A stretch of 64,000 bases of DNA from G963556115 sp963677015 (GTDB lineage: Bacteria; Planctomycetota; SZUA-567). Of this stretch, positions 35,187 through 44,450 are shown one piece after another. The DNA is taken from NCBI GenBank assembly GCA_963677015.1, contig OY781533.1, positions 3,348,001-3,412,000 on the forward strand, read 5' to 3'. Position 1 is the first letter of the stretch. Every line of letters starts with the position of its first letter. Below the pieces are notes generated by a model. That model made no database searches. It was not told the origin of the DNA and worked only from the letters and a program-made list of their open reading frames with translations. The position numbers and the translations under genes are program-made.

Positions 35187-37340
35187 ATGTCAGTAGGCAG
35201 CCACAAAGATGCATTCAAAGCGCATCAGTTAGTAAAGAAAGTAATGAAAAAGAGTCCCAGCAGTGTGCTCAGTAAGATTGCAGCCGACATTCTGCTCGAC
35301 TTTGTAAAGAATCAGCGGCAGGTCACCTCGGATTCAGTTCTTGACCAACTCCCAATTGAGCATATAACTCATGACCCGGATCAGCTGAACAAAGCATTGC
35401 AGGCTGTCGATGGGCTATGCGGCAAATGCGAAGATTCACATGACGACTCCTGCTTTGTCAATCAGGCTCGTCGTGTTCTTATCGCCGCCAAGACCGGGGT
35501 CGATATCGGCTCACCTTTCGATGGCGAAACGCCTCTGGAAGAACTTCTGCAAAAAGCCGAAGCCGTCGCCACCGAAAAGGGCTCTGAACCAGAACCGGAA
35601 GAACAGAACCCAACCGAACCGGCAGCAACAGATGCAAGCCAGAGCGGCATATCCGCAACCGAAAGAGCGGAACTTGAGGCATTGCGGGAGCAGGACATCT
35701 TCCGTAACACTTTGATTGACGAGGTGGTCAATACCATATCATCAGTCACTCAGGGGAACTACGCGACCGAGATGCCGATACACGACGACGAACAGCTGGG
35801 AAAACTCGCCCAGACCTTCAATCTCATGCTCGCCACCATAAAAACCTCTATGGCCGAGCTTGACAAACTGGTCGCAGAACGTACGGCTGAACTCAAACAG
35901 ATTATGAATACAGTCCCATTAGGACTTCTTACAATCGACAGCGATAACCGCGTGATGCCGGAACACAGCCATGCCGCCGCGACCATTCTTAATCACGAAA
36001 CGATCCGCGGCCGCAACTTCATGGATCTGCTGGGTCTGACCAAACGCCATGAAACAGAGAGGAGCGGTATGAATGAATTCCTCGATGTCGTACGTATGGG
36101 TATGCTTTCAGATGAGGATCTGGCACCGCTCAACCCTTTCCCGGAGTTTGAACTGGAAACCGGCAACAGCTCCAAATGGCTGCGCTTAAGATACTCAGCG
36201 GTAAAGCGTAACGATCAGCCCACAGGTGATATCCTGATCGAAATAAATGATATTACCGAGCGTAAACGCCTCGCCGCCGAGGTTGATGCCCGTGACAAGG
36301 AAAATCTGCAGCTCAAAGTCATAGCTGAAGACCCGGATCTCTTCAAGGAATTCCTCTCCGAAGTTATTGCTATTCAGACCCAGACCCGCAGCGACCTGAA
36401 GAATCTCTGTCCTGCCGCAGACTGGCATAGGCTGATCAATGAGATGTTCCGCGGTATTCACACAATAAAGGGCGCAGCCGGAAGTTTCGGTCTTTCCGAT
36501 CTGTCACAAATCGCCGGAAAACTTGAGAACAGCCTCAGTAACGCCCGAAGTGCCGATAATCTTGATGAAGCAATGATCAATGACATCACCACTGATCTTG
36601 ACGCGCTCGACAAACAGGTGGAAAAAGCCCGCGAACTCGCCGGCACCGTACTCGGTGAAGATCTCAACAGTGACGGTCCGGTCGTAAAGATTAAAATCTC
36701 CGAGATCAAGGATCTCGAGGATGAAATCCGCTCCAGCCGGAATATGGACGCCATAATCGAACGCCTCAAGAACCTCCGCAGCATTCCGGCACACAAGGGT
36801 CTTATGCGCTCAGTAAAAATCGTACCGGATCTGATCAAACGTCTGGAGAAGAATATCGACTTTGAATTTTCCGGCAAGGAGACCCCGATCGACTACGATA
36901 CAGCGCATGAACTGAATACGGCGCTCATCCACCTGCTGCGTAATGCCTGTGACCATGGCATTGAGAGTACGGACGAACGCACCGGCGCCGGCAAACCGGA
37001 GCAATCAAAGGTAACCCTCAAGGTTGAGCAGAACGACTCAGCCTTACTGGTCAGCATCACCGATGACGGGAAAGGCATAGATTCCGCGAAAATCCTTCAG
37101 AGCGCCATCAATAAAGGCATCATCAAGGAAAGTGAGAGTGCTGGGCTATCTGAAGAAGACAGACTCCGACTTATCTTCAGACCAGGATTCTCCACCGCCG
37201 CCGCCGTTACCGATGTCAGCGGACGAGGAGTAGGACTGGACGCAGTAATGGCAGCGATAGAAGAAAAACTCGCTGGCAGAATTCTCATTGAAACCACTTT
37301 GGGTAAAGGCTCAACCTTCACTCTGAAGATCCCCGCGTAA
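35187..37340 (+). CDS. CheA-like soluble histidine kinase with Cys/His N-terminus, HAMP, PAS and Hpt
   Basis: 717 residues, no membrane segment. In order: an N-terminal helical domain (1-110) with C78, C81, H85 and C89 (Cx2Cx3Hx3C, a likely metal or Fe-S site); an acidic linker (125-165); a HAMP-like segment (about 178-230); a PAS domain (about 236-370); an Hpt domain with phospho-His H425 in IHTIKGAAGSFG; and a CheA-type ATPase domain with HLLRNACDHGIE (N box), DDGKGID and GRGVGLDAV. The C-terminal CheW-coupling domain of true CheA is absent. AAGGA precedes the ATG. It lies 71 bases after the siroheme-fold protein and probably forms a unit with it. No response regulator is nearby. Confidence 0.92.
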   Translation: MSVGSHKDAFKAHQLVKKVMKKSPSSVLSKIAADILLDFVKNQRQVTSDSVLDQLPIEHITHDPDQLNKALQAVDGLCGKCEDSHDDSCFVNQARRVLIAAKTGVDIGSPFDGETPLEELLQKAEAVATEKGSEPEPEEQNPTEPAATDASQSGISATERAELEALREQDIFRNTLIDEVVNTISSVTQGNYATEMPIHDDEQLGKLAQTFNLMLATIKTSMAELDKLVAERTAELKQIMNTVPLGLLTIDSDNRVMPEHSHAAATILNHETIRGRNFMDLLGLTKRHETERSGMNEFLDVVRMGMLSDEDLAPLNPFPEFELETGNSSKWLRLRYSAVKRNDQPTGDILIEINDITERKRLAAEVDARDKENLQLKVIAEDPDLFKEFLSEVIAIQTQTRSDLKNLCPAADWHRLINEMFRGIHTIKGAAGSFGLSDLSQIAGKLENSLSNARSADNLDEAMINDITTDLDALDKQVEKARELAGTVLGEDLNSDGPVVKIKISEIKDLEDEIRSSRNMDAIIERLKNLRSIPAHKGLMRSVKIVPDLIKRLEKNIDFEFSGKETPIDYDTAHELNTALIHLLRNACDHGIESTDERTGAGKPEQSKVTLKVEQNDSALLVSITDDGKGIDSAKILQSAINKGIIKESESAGLSEEDRLRLIFRPGFSTAAAVTDVSGRGVGLDAVMAAIEEKLAGRILIETTLGKGSTFTLKIPA

Positions 37341-37358
37341 AATATCAGCAAAACACTC

Positions 37359-37401
37359 ATATCATAAACGCAGTAAAAGCATAAAACTGCGTTTATGATA
37401 T
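37359..37401 (+). terminator. Long hairpin after the kinase gene
   Basis: Perfect 16-bp stem (37359-37374 and 37386-37401), 11-base A-rich loop, 19 bases past the stop. No T-tract follows. Confidence 0.55.
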
Positions 37402-37571
37402 CAATAACAGACACCACACTTCACAACACAACCTGTTAATAAACTAAACGTTATATAACTACCGACTAATTAAGCAACATAACTCAGTACAAAATTGACC
37501 ACTCAACCCAAAGTCTTAACTTCATCAATTCGCGCTAAAAATCAAAACAGCCAACAAAACTTTACAGGCAC

Positions 37572-37606
37572 AAAAAAAGATCAGACACCGATAACGGTAT
37601 CTGATC
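37572..37606 (-). terminator. Intrinsic terminator of tRNA-Ser
   Basis: On the minus strand a 12-bp stem with one T-G wobble (37606-37595 and 37590-37579), loop TTAT, followed by TTTTTTT (37578-37572). Confidence 0.92.
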
Positions 37607-37617
37607 CCTTAATTTAC

Positions 37618-37707
37618 TGGCGGAGAGACGGGGATTCGAACCCCGGGTAGACTTTCGCCTACACACGCTTTCCAAGCGTGCCCGTTCAACCGCTCCGGCA
37701 TCTCTCC
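37618..37707 (-). tRNA. tRNA-Ser (anticodon GGA)
   Basis: Type II tRNA, 90 bases including an encoded CCA. Acceptor stem GGAGAGA/TCTCTCC, anticodon stem CACGC/GCGTG with loop TTGGAAA (anticodon GGA), long variable arm (GTAGGCGAAAGTCTAC), and T arm GGTTCGAATCC. Own promoter upstream and terminator downstream. Confidence 0.98.
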
Positions 37708-37724
37708 AGAAATATTCAGTACGT

Positions 37725-37752
37725 ATTGTAACGTTCACATAGTATTAGTCAA
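37725..37752 (-). promoter_or_regulatory. Promoter of tRNA-Ser
   Basis: On the minus strand TTGACT (37752-37747), 16-base spacer, TACAAT (37730-37725), 18 bases before the mature 5' end. Confidence 0.65.
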
Positions 37753-38017
37753 TAATTAATACTTAAATATAATTACCTCATTGCAGATACCAGCTTTCAA
37801 CTCAATATAGCTATTCATACAAACAAATAACGCAATCATTTATCGATTAGCAACAATAACACTTTTCTTACAGCAAAACATAGAAATATCCTGTAAATAA
37901 CAGTATAAAAACACTATACGCATAGACAGAAACCCGAGCCCCTCAATCTTTTATATATGCATTTTCACTTTTGATCGGAAAAAATCCAACTCACGCCAAA
38001 AAGACCTATATCACTAC
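37753..38017. other. AT-rich gap upstream of gltB
   Basis: Part of a roughly 430-base gene-free stretch between tRNA-Ser and gltB. Beyond the two promoters reported, I see no gene, repeat or fold. Confidence 0.5.
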
Positions 38018-38045
38018 TTGAATTTAAAATATTCTCGACTATACT
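38018..38045 (+). promoter_or_regulatory. Promoter of gltBD
   Basis: TTGAAT at 38018-38023, 16-base spacer, TATACT at 38040-38045. Leader about 90 bases. Confidence 0.45.
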
Positions 38046-38139
38046 TTTACAGGTTTATACATTATATTAAAATCCCAATAAAATTTAATTGAATATATAT
38101 TAATATAAATTGATTTAATGAAAAACAGGAGAGAAACTA

Positions 38140-41100
38140 GTGAGCTACGGATTACCAAAGGCGGATGGATTGTATGATCCTCAGAATGAACATGATGCAT
38201 GTGGTGTTGGATTCTGCGCAAACATCAAAGGAGAAAAGAGCCACGATATCATTCAAAAAGGTATCGAGATCCTTATTAATCTAACCCATCGCGGCGCAGT
38301 CGGATCAGACCCGGAGACCGGAGACGGTGCAGGGCTGCTCTTTCAGATGCCGGACAAATTCTTCAGAGAAGTTGCTGACGAAATGCACTTCACCCTGCCC
38401 GAGCTTGGCAAATATGGCGTAGGCTTCCTTTTTATGCCGACCGATCCTGGTATCAGAGAAGAATGTAAAGACAAGATCGAAAAAGCCACTCTTGATAACA
38501 ATTGCCGCATTCTCGCCTGGCGCGAGGTGCCGGTAGTCCGTGACGCTGTAGGTGTCACCGCTCAGAAGGTATGCCCCGACTTTTATCAGGTCTTCATTCA
38601 GGCACCGGAAGACGGCATCAGTCTTGAAGACTACGAAAGAAGCCTCTACAAAATCCGCAGAAAGGCCGAGAATGATATCAAGGCGCTTGGCGGACAGGCA
38701 GCCGAAATGTTCCACGCAGCCAGCTTCTCAGCTATTACCGTCTGTTATAAAGGTATGATGCTTGCAGCACAGGTGTCAAAGTTCTACCCGGATCTGAACA
38801 ACCCTAAAATGGACTCAGCCCTCTGTGTCGTACACCAGCGCTACAGTACCAATACCTTCCCAACCTGGGATCTGGCACAGCCATTCCGTATGATGTGTCA
38901 CAATGGCGAGATCAATACCTTAAAAGGTAATGTCAACAACATGAAAGCACGCTACTCCGTGCTCAAAAGCGACTACTATGGCGATGGTCTGAAAGATATT
39001 CTGCCGGTTATTCATAATGAAAACGGCTCAGACTCAGCCTGTTTTGATAATATGCTTGAGTTCCTCTTCATGAATGGCAGAAGTCTTACCCACTCCATGA
39101 TGATGATGGTTCCTGAAGCCTGGGGCACCAAGTGTCATATGGGACATGACCGCCGGGCTTTCTTTGCCTACCATTCAATGATGATGGAGCCATGGGACGG
39201 TCCTGCAGCACTTGTAGGTACAGATGGCAGCCGTATCTGCGTTACCCTTGACCGTAACGGTCTGCGCCCTGTACGTTATGAAATTACTGAAGACGGTTTT
39301 ATTGTCGGCGCTTCCGAAATCGGTGTGCTCGAACTCGACGAATCCAAGGTTATCGAAAAAGGACGACTCGCCCCCGGCACCATCCTTCTTATCGATACCG
39401 AACGCAAACGCGTCCTGCATGATGAAGAGGTAAAAGCCGAGATCTGCCGCCAGAAACCTTACCGCCGCTGGGTCGCCGCCAACCGGATTGAACTCCGCGG
39501 TCTATTTGACGGCAATGCCGCTGTTGAAGCAGACGAAGACATCCTGTTCGAAAGACAGACAGCCCACGGCTATACCCGTGAAGATATTGATAATATTATC
39601 ACCCCAATGTTCATAAGTGGTGCTGAACCTATCGGTTCAATGGGTGACGATACTCCGCTTGCCGTACTTTCTGACAAACCACAGCTGATGTTCAACTACT
39701 TTAAGCAGCTGTTTGCTCAGGTTACCAACCCGGCAATCGACCCGATCAGAGAAAAACTGGTCATGTCACTTACCACCTATCTCGGCCCTTGCCGCAATTT
39801 GCTGGAAGAGACTCCGGAGCATGCCCGCATGCTCAAGTTAAATTCACCAATCATCACCAATGATGATCTCGATCGTATCCGCAACCTTGGAGCTTCCGAA
39901 TTTCCAAGTATTACGCTGGATATCATCTTCCCCGTAGACGAAGGCGAAAAGGGACTTGAAAAAGCTCTGGACGCTCTTTGCAATGAGGCTGAAGAAGCTA
40001 TCAGAAACGGCGGCAAGACTGTAATCATCCTCACTGACCGGAAGATGTGCGCTGATTACGCGGCTATCCCTTCATTGCTGGCAGTATCTGCTGTTAACAG
40101 CCATCTGGTTTCAGCTGGTCTGCGTATGAGCGGCAATATTATCCTTGAATCAGGTGAACCACGTGAAATTGAACATTTTGCGCTGCTATTCGGTTATGGA
40201 GTCAGTGCGGTAAATCCATATCTGGCGCTCGAAACCATCGCCAAACGTATTTCTGAAGGCAACCTTCAGAAACCTATGTACGTTCAGGATGGCATTGAAA
40301 ACTATATTTCAGCAATTGAAAAAGGTCTGCTCAAGATCTTCTCAAAAATGGGTATTTCGACCCTCCGCAGCTACCGTGACGCCCAGATATTTGAAATTCT
40401 CGGTCTCAGCAGTAAACTTGTAGGCAAATACTTCAATAATACTCCAAGCCGTATCGGTGGTCTGGGAGCCGAAGAAATTGCTCATGAAACTCTGCTGCGT
40501 CATAAGAAAGCCTATCCAACACGTTCAGGCGGTTCCAAAGTCCTGGAAAGCGGTGGTCGCTACAGCCTGCGCCGTGACGGTGAAAGACATCTCTGGACAC
40601 CTGACGCTATCCGCTTCCTGCAGGAAGCAACCCGTGAGAATAACACTGAAAAATATGACAGCTTCAAAGAGCAGATAAATAACCAGCTGCAGAAGCACTG
40701 TACTCTGCGCAGCCTGTTCGATTTCAATTCCGAGCTGACACCGATCAGCATCGATGAGGTTGAACCGGTTGAGAATATAATGAAACGCTTTGTTACCGGT
40801 GCGATGAGTTTCGGCTCAATCAGTCGCGAGGCCCATGAATCAATGGCTATCGCCATGAACCGCATAGGTGGACGTTCAAACAGCGGTGAAGGTGGTGAAG
40901 ACAGCAAACGTTATATTCCTCTGGATAATGGTGACAGCCGCTGCTCAATGACCAAACAGGTTGCATCAGGACGATTTGGTGTTACTGCTGAATACCTTAA
41001 CAACTGTAAAGAAATTCAGATCAAAATTTCACAGGGCGCCAAGCCTGGTGAAGGTGGTCACCTACCGGGCCACAAGGTGAATGTTGAGATCGCAGGCGTC

Positions 41101-42711
41101 CGCCACTCAACTCCTGGCATCTCACTGATCAGCCCACCGCCACACCACGATATCTACTCTATCGAGGATTTGGCGCAGCTTATCTTTGACTTGAAGAATA
41201 TCAATCCAAAAGCAGATATTAATGTAAAGCTGGTATCAGAGGTCGGTGTAGGTACGATCGCTGCCGGTGTGGCCAAAGGACATGCCGATGCGATTCTGAT
41301 CTCAGGCGCTGACGGCGGTACCGGCGCTGCTCCAATGAGTTCCATAAAATATGCGGGTATTCCTTGGGAGCTCGGTCTCTCAGAAACCCAGCAAGTACTG
41401 GTTAAGAATGACCTCAGAGGCCGTGTTAAACTACAGACAGATGGTCAGATGCGTACTGGACGTGATGTGGTTATCTCAGCACTTCTCGGAGCTGAAGAAT
41501 ATGGTTTCGCAACCGCTTCACTTATCGTTCTTGGCTGTGTAATGATGCGTAAATGTCAGAAGAACACCTGTCCTGTCGGTGTAGCCACTCAGGATCCACG
41601 TCTGCGTAAGCGTTTCCACGGCAGCCCGGACTATCTGGTTAACTTCTTCCGTTTTATTGCTACAGAAGTACGTGAAATTATGGCCAGCCTCGGTTATAAG
41701 ACGATGGAAGAGATGATCGGTCAGGCACACCGCCTGAAAATCCGAGACGGTATTGACCACTGGAAAGCCAGCACCCTTGATTTCAGCAAGGTATTCCATA
41801 TCCCTGCCGAAGCTAAAGACAATGCCATCCGCAAGATACAGAATCAGGACCACGGTCTTGAAGGTATACTTGACCGCAAACTTATCGAAACCTGCAAAGA
41901 GGCTATTGAAAATGGAACGAAGGTTACCGCTGATTTTGCGATAAAGAATATTAACCGTACCACTACAACCATGCTTGCTGGTGAAATAGCCAAGCGTTAT
42001 GGTCACAAGGGACTGCCTGAAGATACCATAACCCTTAACTTCACCGGTTCGGCCGGTCAAAGTTTCGGCGCATTTGCAACTTATGGTATGACACTGAACC
42101 TTGTCGGTGATGTTAACGATTACCTTGGCAAGGGACTTTCAGGCGGCAAACTGGTGATTAAAACACCTGAAGAGTGCAAGCTCGAAGCTCAGGAAAATAC
42201 CATCGTCGGTAATGTCTGCTTCTACGGCGCAACCTGCGGCAAGGCCTTTATCAATGGTCTGGCCGGTGAACGTTTCGGTATTCGAAATTCCGGTGTTGAG
42301 GTAGTGGTTGAAGGTGTAGGTAATCACGGTTGTGAGTACATGACCGGTGGTAGAGTAGTCTGTCTGGGATCAACCGGCATAAACTTTGCAGCCGGTATGT
42401 CAGGAGGTATTGCTTATATCTACGACCCACAGCAGGACTTTGATCTTAAGTGTAATCTTGAGATGGTCGATCTTGATCCGCTTATCGACTGTTCAGATGA
42501 CGATATTGCCTATGTTCGCAGCATGATTGAACAGCATAAAGCATATACCGGCAGTAAGAAAGCTGCCTGGATGCTTGACAACTGGGAACATGTTCTTCAG
42601 CTGTTTGTCCGGGTAATGCCGATGGAGTACCGTCGTCTTCTCGGCCAGATGGTTAAGGAAGAGAAAAAAGGATCACGCAGAACCAAGGATGAAGTTATAA
42701 CCAATGCTTAA
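38140..42711 (+). CDS. gltB: Glutamate synthase, large (alpha) subunit
   Basis: 1523 residues, full-length. Converts 2-oxoglutarate and glutamine to two glutamates with GltD supplying electrons. A 20-residue propeptide precedes the catalytic cysteine C21 (EHDACGVGF), the class II amidotransferase nucleophile. The FMN-binding synthase domain includes SEVGVGTIAAGVAKGHADAI and SGADGGTGAAPMSS; the [3Fe-4S] cysteines are in MMRKCQKNTCPVGVATQDP. The C-terminal GXGXG beta-helix domain is complete. Start is GTG 38140, with AGGAGAG upstream. gltD follows after 56 bases. It is the main ammonia-assimilation enzyme seen here; glnA is not in the window. Confidence 0.98.
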   Translation: MSYGLPKADGLYDPQNEHDACGVGFCANIKGEKSHDIIQKGIEILINLTHRGAVGSDPETGDGAGLLFQMPDKFFREVADEMHFTLPELGKYGVGFLFMPTDPGIREECKDKIEKATLDNNCRILAWREVPVVRDAVGVTAQKVCPDFYQVFIQAPEDGISLEDYERSLYKIRRKAENDIKALGGQAAEMFHAASFSAITVCYKGMMLAAQVSKFYPDLNNPKMDSALCVVHQRYSTNTFPTWDLAQPFRMMCHNGEINTLKGNVNNMKARYSVLKSDYYGDGLKDILPVIHNENGSDSACFDNMLEFLFMNGRSLTHSMMMMVPEAWGTKCHMGHDRRAFFAYHSMMMEPWDGPAALVGTDGSRICVTLDRNGLRPVRYEITEDGFIVGASEIGVLELDESKVIEKGRLAPGTILLIDTERKRVLHDEEVKAEICRQKPYRRWVAANRIELRGLFDGNAAVEADEDILFERQTAHGYTREDIDNIITPMFISGAEPIGSMGDDTPLAVLSDKPQLMFNYFKQLFAQVTNPAIDPIREKLVMSLTTYLGPCRNLLEETPEHARMLKLNSPIITNDDLDRIRNLGASEFPSITLDIIFPVDEGEKGLEKALDALCNEAEEAIRNGGKTVIILTDRKMCADYAAIPSLLAVSAVNSHLVSAGLRMSGNIILESGEPREIEHFALLFGYGVSAVNPYLALETIAKRISEGNLQKPMYVQDGIENYISAIEKGLLKIFSKMGISTLRSYRDAQIFEILGLSSKLVGKYFNNTPSRIGGLGAEEIAHETLLRHKKAYPTRSGGSKVLESGGRYSLRRDGERHLWTPDAIRFLQEATRENNTEKYDSFKEQINNQLQKHCTLRSLFDFNSELTPISIDEVEPVENIMKRFVTGAMSFGSISREAHESMAIAMNRIGGRSNSGEGGEDSKRYIPLDNGDSRCSMTKQVASGRFGVTAEYLNNCKEIQIKISQGAKPGEGGHLPGHKVNVEIAGVRHSTPGISLISPPPHHDIYSIEDLAQLIFDLKNINPKADINVKLVSEVGVGTIAAGVAKGHADAILISGADGGTGAAPMSSIKYAGIPWELGLSETQQVLVKNDLRGRVKLQTDGQMRTGRDVVISALLGAEEYGFATASLIVLGCVMMRKCQKNTCPVGVATQDPRLRKRFHGSPDYLVNFFRFIATEVREIMASLGYKTMEEMIGQAHRLKIRDGIDHWKASTLDFSKVFHIPAEAKDNAIRKIQNQDHGLEGILDRKLIETCKEAIENGTKVTADFAIKNINRTTTTMLAGEIAKRYGHKGLPEDTITLNFTGSAGQSFGAFATYGMTLNLVGDVNDYLGKGLSGGKLVIKTPEECKLEAQENTIVGNVCFYGATCGKAFINGLAGERFGIRNSGVEVVVEGVGNHGCEYMTGGRVVCLGSTGINFAAGMSGGIAYIYDPQQDFDLKCNLEMVDLDPLIDCSDDDIAYVRSMIEQHKAYTGSKKAAWMLDNWEHVLQLFVRVMPMEYRRLLGQMVKEEKKGSRRTKDEVITNA

Positions 42712-42737
42712 GCATTGAATTTGTAAAATTATATTAT

Positions 42738-42755
42738 AAATTAATATAGAGATAT
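42738..42755. repeat. 18-base repeat, copy in the gltB-gltD gap
   Basis: AAATTAATATAGAGATAT occurs here, directly upstream of the gltD ribosome site, and again identically at 59590-59607 upstream of the MCE gene. It is AT-rich, so chance is possible, but both copies lie in intra-operon gaps before a gene start. Confidence 0.4.
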
Positions 42756-42767
42756 AAGGATATAGAT

Positions 42768-44219
42768 ATGGGACGCGAAACAGCTTTTTTAGAGGTTGAC
42801 CGCTCGAAGCAACCAAAGAAGCCGGTTACTGAGCGAGTCAAGAATTATTTGGAAATTTACAAGGATATGGGCGAAGACCAGATGCGCGAACAGGCAAGCC
42901 GCTGTATGGACTGCGGTACACCTTACTGCCATACTTTCGGCTGCCCCGTGGGTAACTGCATCCCTGAGTGGAACGAACTGGTTTACGAAGACCGCTGGAA
43001 AGAAGCTGCAGAACTTCTGCACGCGACCAACAATTTCCCGGAGTTCACCGGCCGGCTCTGCCCCGCTCTCTGTGAGGCATCATGCACCCTGAACCTTGAC
43101 TCTGATCCGGTAAATATCAAACTCAATGAGCTCACAATCATAGAAAAAGCCTGGAATGAAGGCTGGATCAAACCTGAAGAAATTCTGGAAGAGACCGGCA
43201 AAAGCGTTGCTGTGATCGGCTCAGGACCTACAGGTCTAGCCTGCGCGCAGCAGTTGAAACGCGCCGGACACGAGGTTACAGTCTTTGAAAAGAACCCGCA
43301 GCCTGGCGGCATACTACGTTACGGCATTCCTGATTTTAAACTTGAAAAACAGTTTATTGACAGAAGAATTGAACAGATGTGGGAAGAGGGAGTTGATTTC
43401 GAATGCTCTGCTACCATTGGTGTTGATATCTCAGCAGATTATCTCAAACGCAGCTTTGATGCAGTATGTCTCTGTGTAGGTGCTGAAGAAGCCAGAGATC
43501 TGCCTATTGAAGGTCGTGAACTCAAGGGAATTCATCAGGCAATGGAATACCTCATTCAGCAGAATCGGGTTAATTCCGGTGAATTTGATGCTGAAAAAGA
43601 AGAACGCATCAGCGCCGAAGGCAAGAATGTAGTTGTAATCGGTGGTGGTGATACCGGTGCTGACTGTCTTGGTACTGCCATCCGTCAGGGTGCCAAAAAA
43701 GTTACCCAGATCGAGATTCTGCCACAACCGCCAAAGGGAACAGATCCAAAGCGCCCTTGGCCACAGTATCCAATGATTTTCCGTACCAACGCCAGCCATG
43801 AAGAAGGCGGTGAACGCCGCTGGAGCATCATGAGCCAGAAATTTGAAGGCGAGAACGGCGTAGTGAAAAAGATCCACTGTGTCGAGGTTGAATGGACCGA
43901 TAAGGGACCAAAACCGGTTGCAGGTACCGAGTTTGTACTGGAAGCTGATCTGGTTCTACTGGCAATGGGTTTTGTAAAACCTGTCCACAATGGTCTGCTT
44001 GATGCTCTTGGAGTTGAATATGACGCTCGTGGCAATGTTATCGCAGACGAAGAACAACGAACCAGTGTAGACGGTGTTTATGTCGGCGGTGATACCAATA
44101 CCGGTGCCTGGCTGGTAGTTCACTCTATAGCCGCTGGTCGGAGAATGGCCGCTACTGTCGACAAGGATCTGATGGGTGAAACCGCACTTCCTGTTCCTCC
44201 TGCCAGAGCAAAACGTTAA
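42768..44219 (+). CDS. gltD: Glutamate synthase, small (beta) subunit
   Basis: 483 residues. NADPH-oxidising flavoprotein subunit passing electrons to GltB. N-terminal [4Fe-4S] ligands CMDCGTPYCHTFGC and CPALCEASC; FAD motif IGSGPTGLACAQQL; NADPH motif VIGGGDTGADCLGTA; C-terminal GGDTNTGAWLVVHSI. All are canonical. AAGGATATAGAT precedes the ATG. It is homologous to the C-terminal half of the Nfn fusion at 21 kb but is a separate subunit here. The operon ends in a long hairpin. Confidence 0.98.
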   Translation: MGRETAFLEVDRSKQPKKPVTERVKNYLEIYKDMGEDQMREQASRCMDCGTPYCHTFGCPVGNCIPEWNELVYEDRWKEAAELLHATNNFPEFTGRLCPALCEASCTLNLDSDPVNIKLNELTIIEKAWNEGWIKPEEILEETGKSVAVIGSGPTGLACAQQLKRAGHEVTVFEKNPQPGGILRYGIPDFKLEKQFIDRRIEQMWEEGVDFECSATIGVDISADYLKRSFDAVCLCVGAEEARDLPIEGRELKGIHQAMEYLIQQNRVNSGEFDAEKEERISAEGKNVVVIGGGDTGADCLGTAIRQGAKKVTQIEILPQPPKGTDPKRPWPQYPMIFRTNASHEEGGERRWSIMSQKFEGENGVVKKIHCVEVEWTDKGPKPVAGTEFVLEADLVLLAMGFVKPVHNGLLDALGVEYDARGNVIADEEQRTSVDGVYVGGDTNTGAWLVVHSIAAGRRMAATVDKDLMGETALPVPPARAKR

Positions 44220-44255
44220 TTTTAGCAAACAGCTACGATTTTATGATTATTTACT

Positions 44256-44297
44256 AATATCAGGAGCGCCGGTGATTATACCGGCGCTCCTGATATT
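44256..44297 (+). terminator. Long hairpin after gltD
   Basis: Perfect 18-bp stem (44256-44273 and 44280-44297) with six-base loop GATTAT, GC-rich core. Followed by CAAATATT, no T-tract. It also lies downstream of recN on the other strand. Confidence 0.65.
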
Positions 44298-44450
44298 CAA
44301 ATATTACCTCACAACCTAAACGGCAATACACAATATTCAATAAAAATTACTATCATTCCCGAACAATCCACACGTCAAAACAACCGGTATAATAGAATTG
44401 AATAACGTATTATAAAACTATAGACGCCGTTTTATATTCAGCAGCACTAT

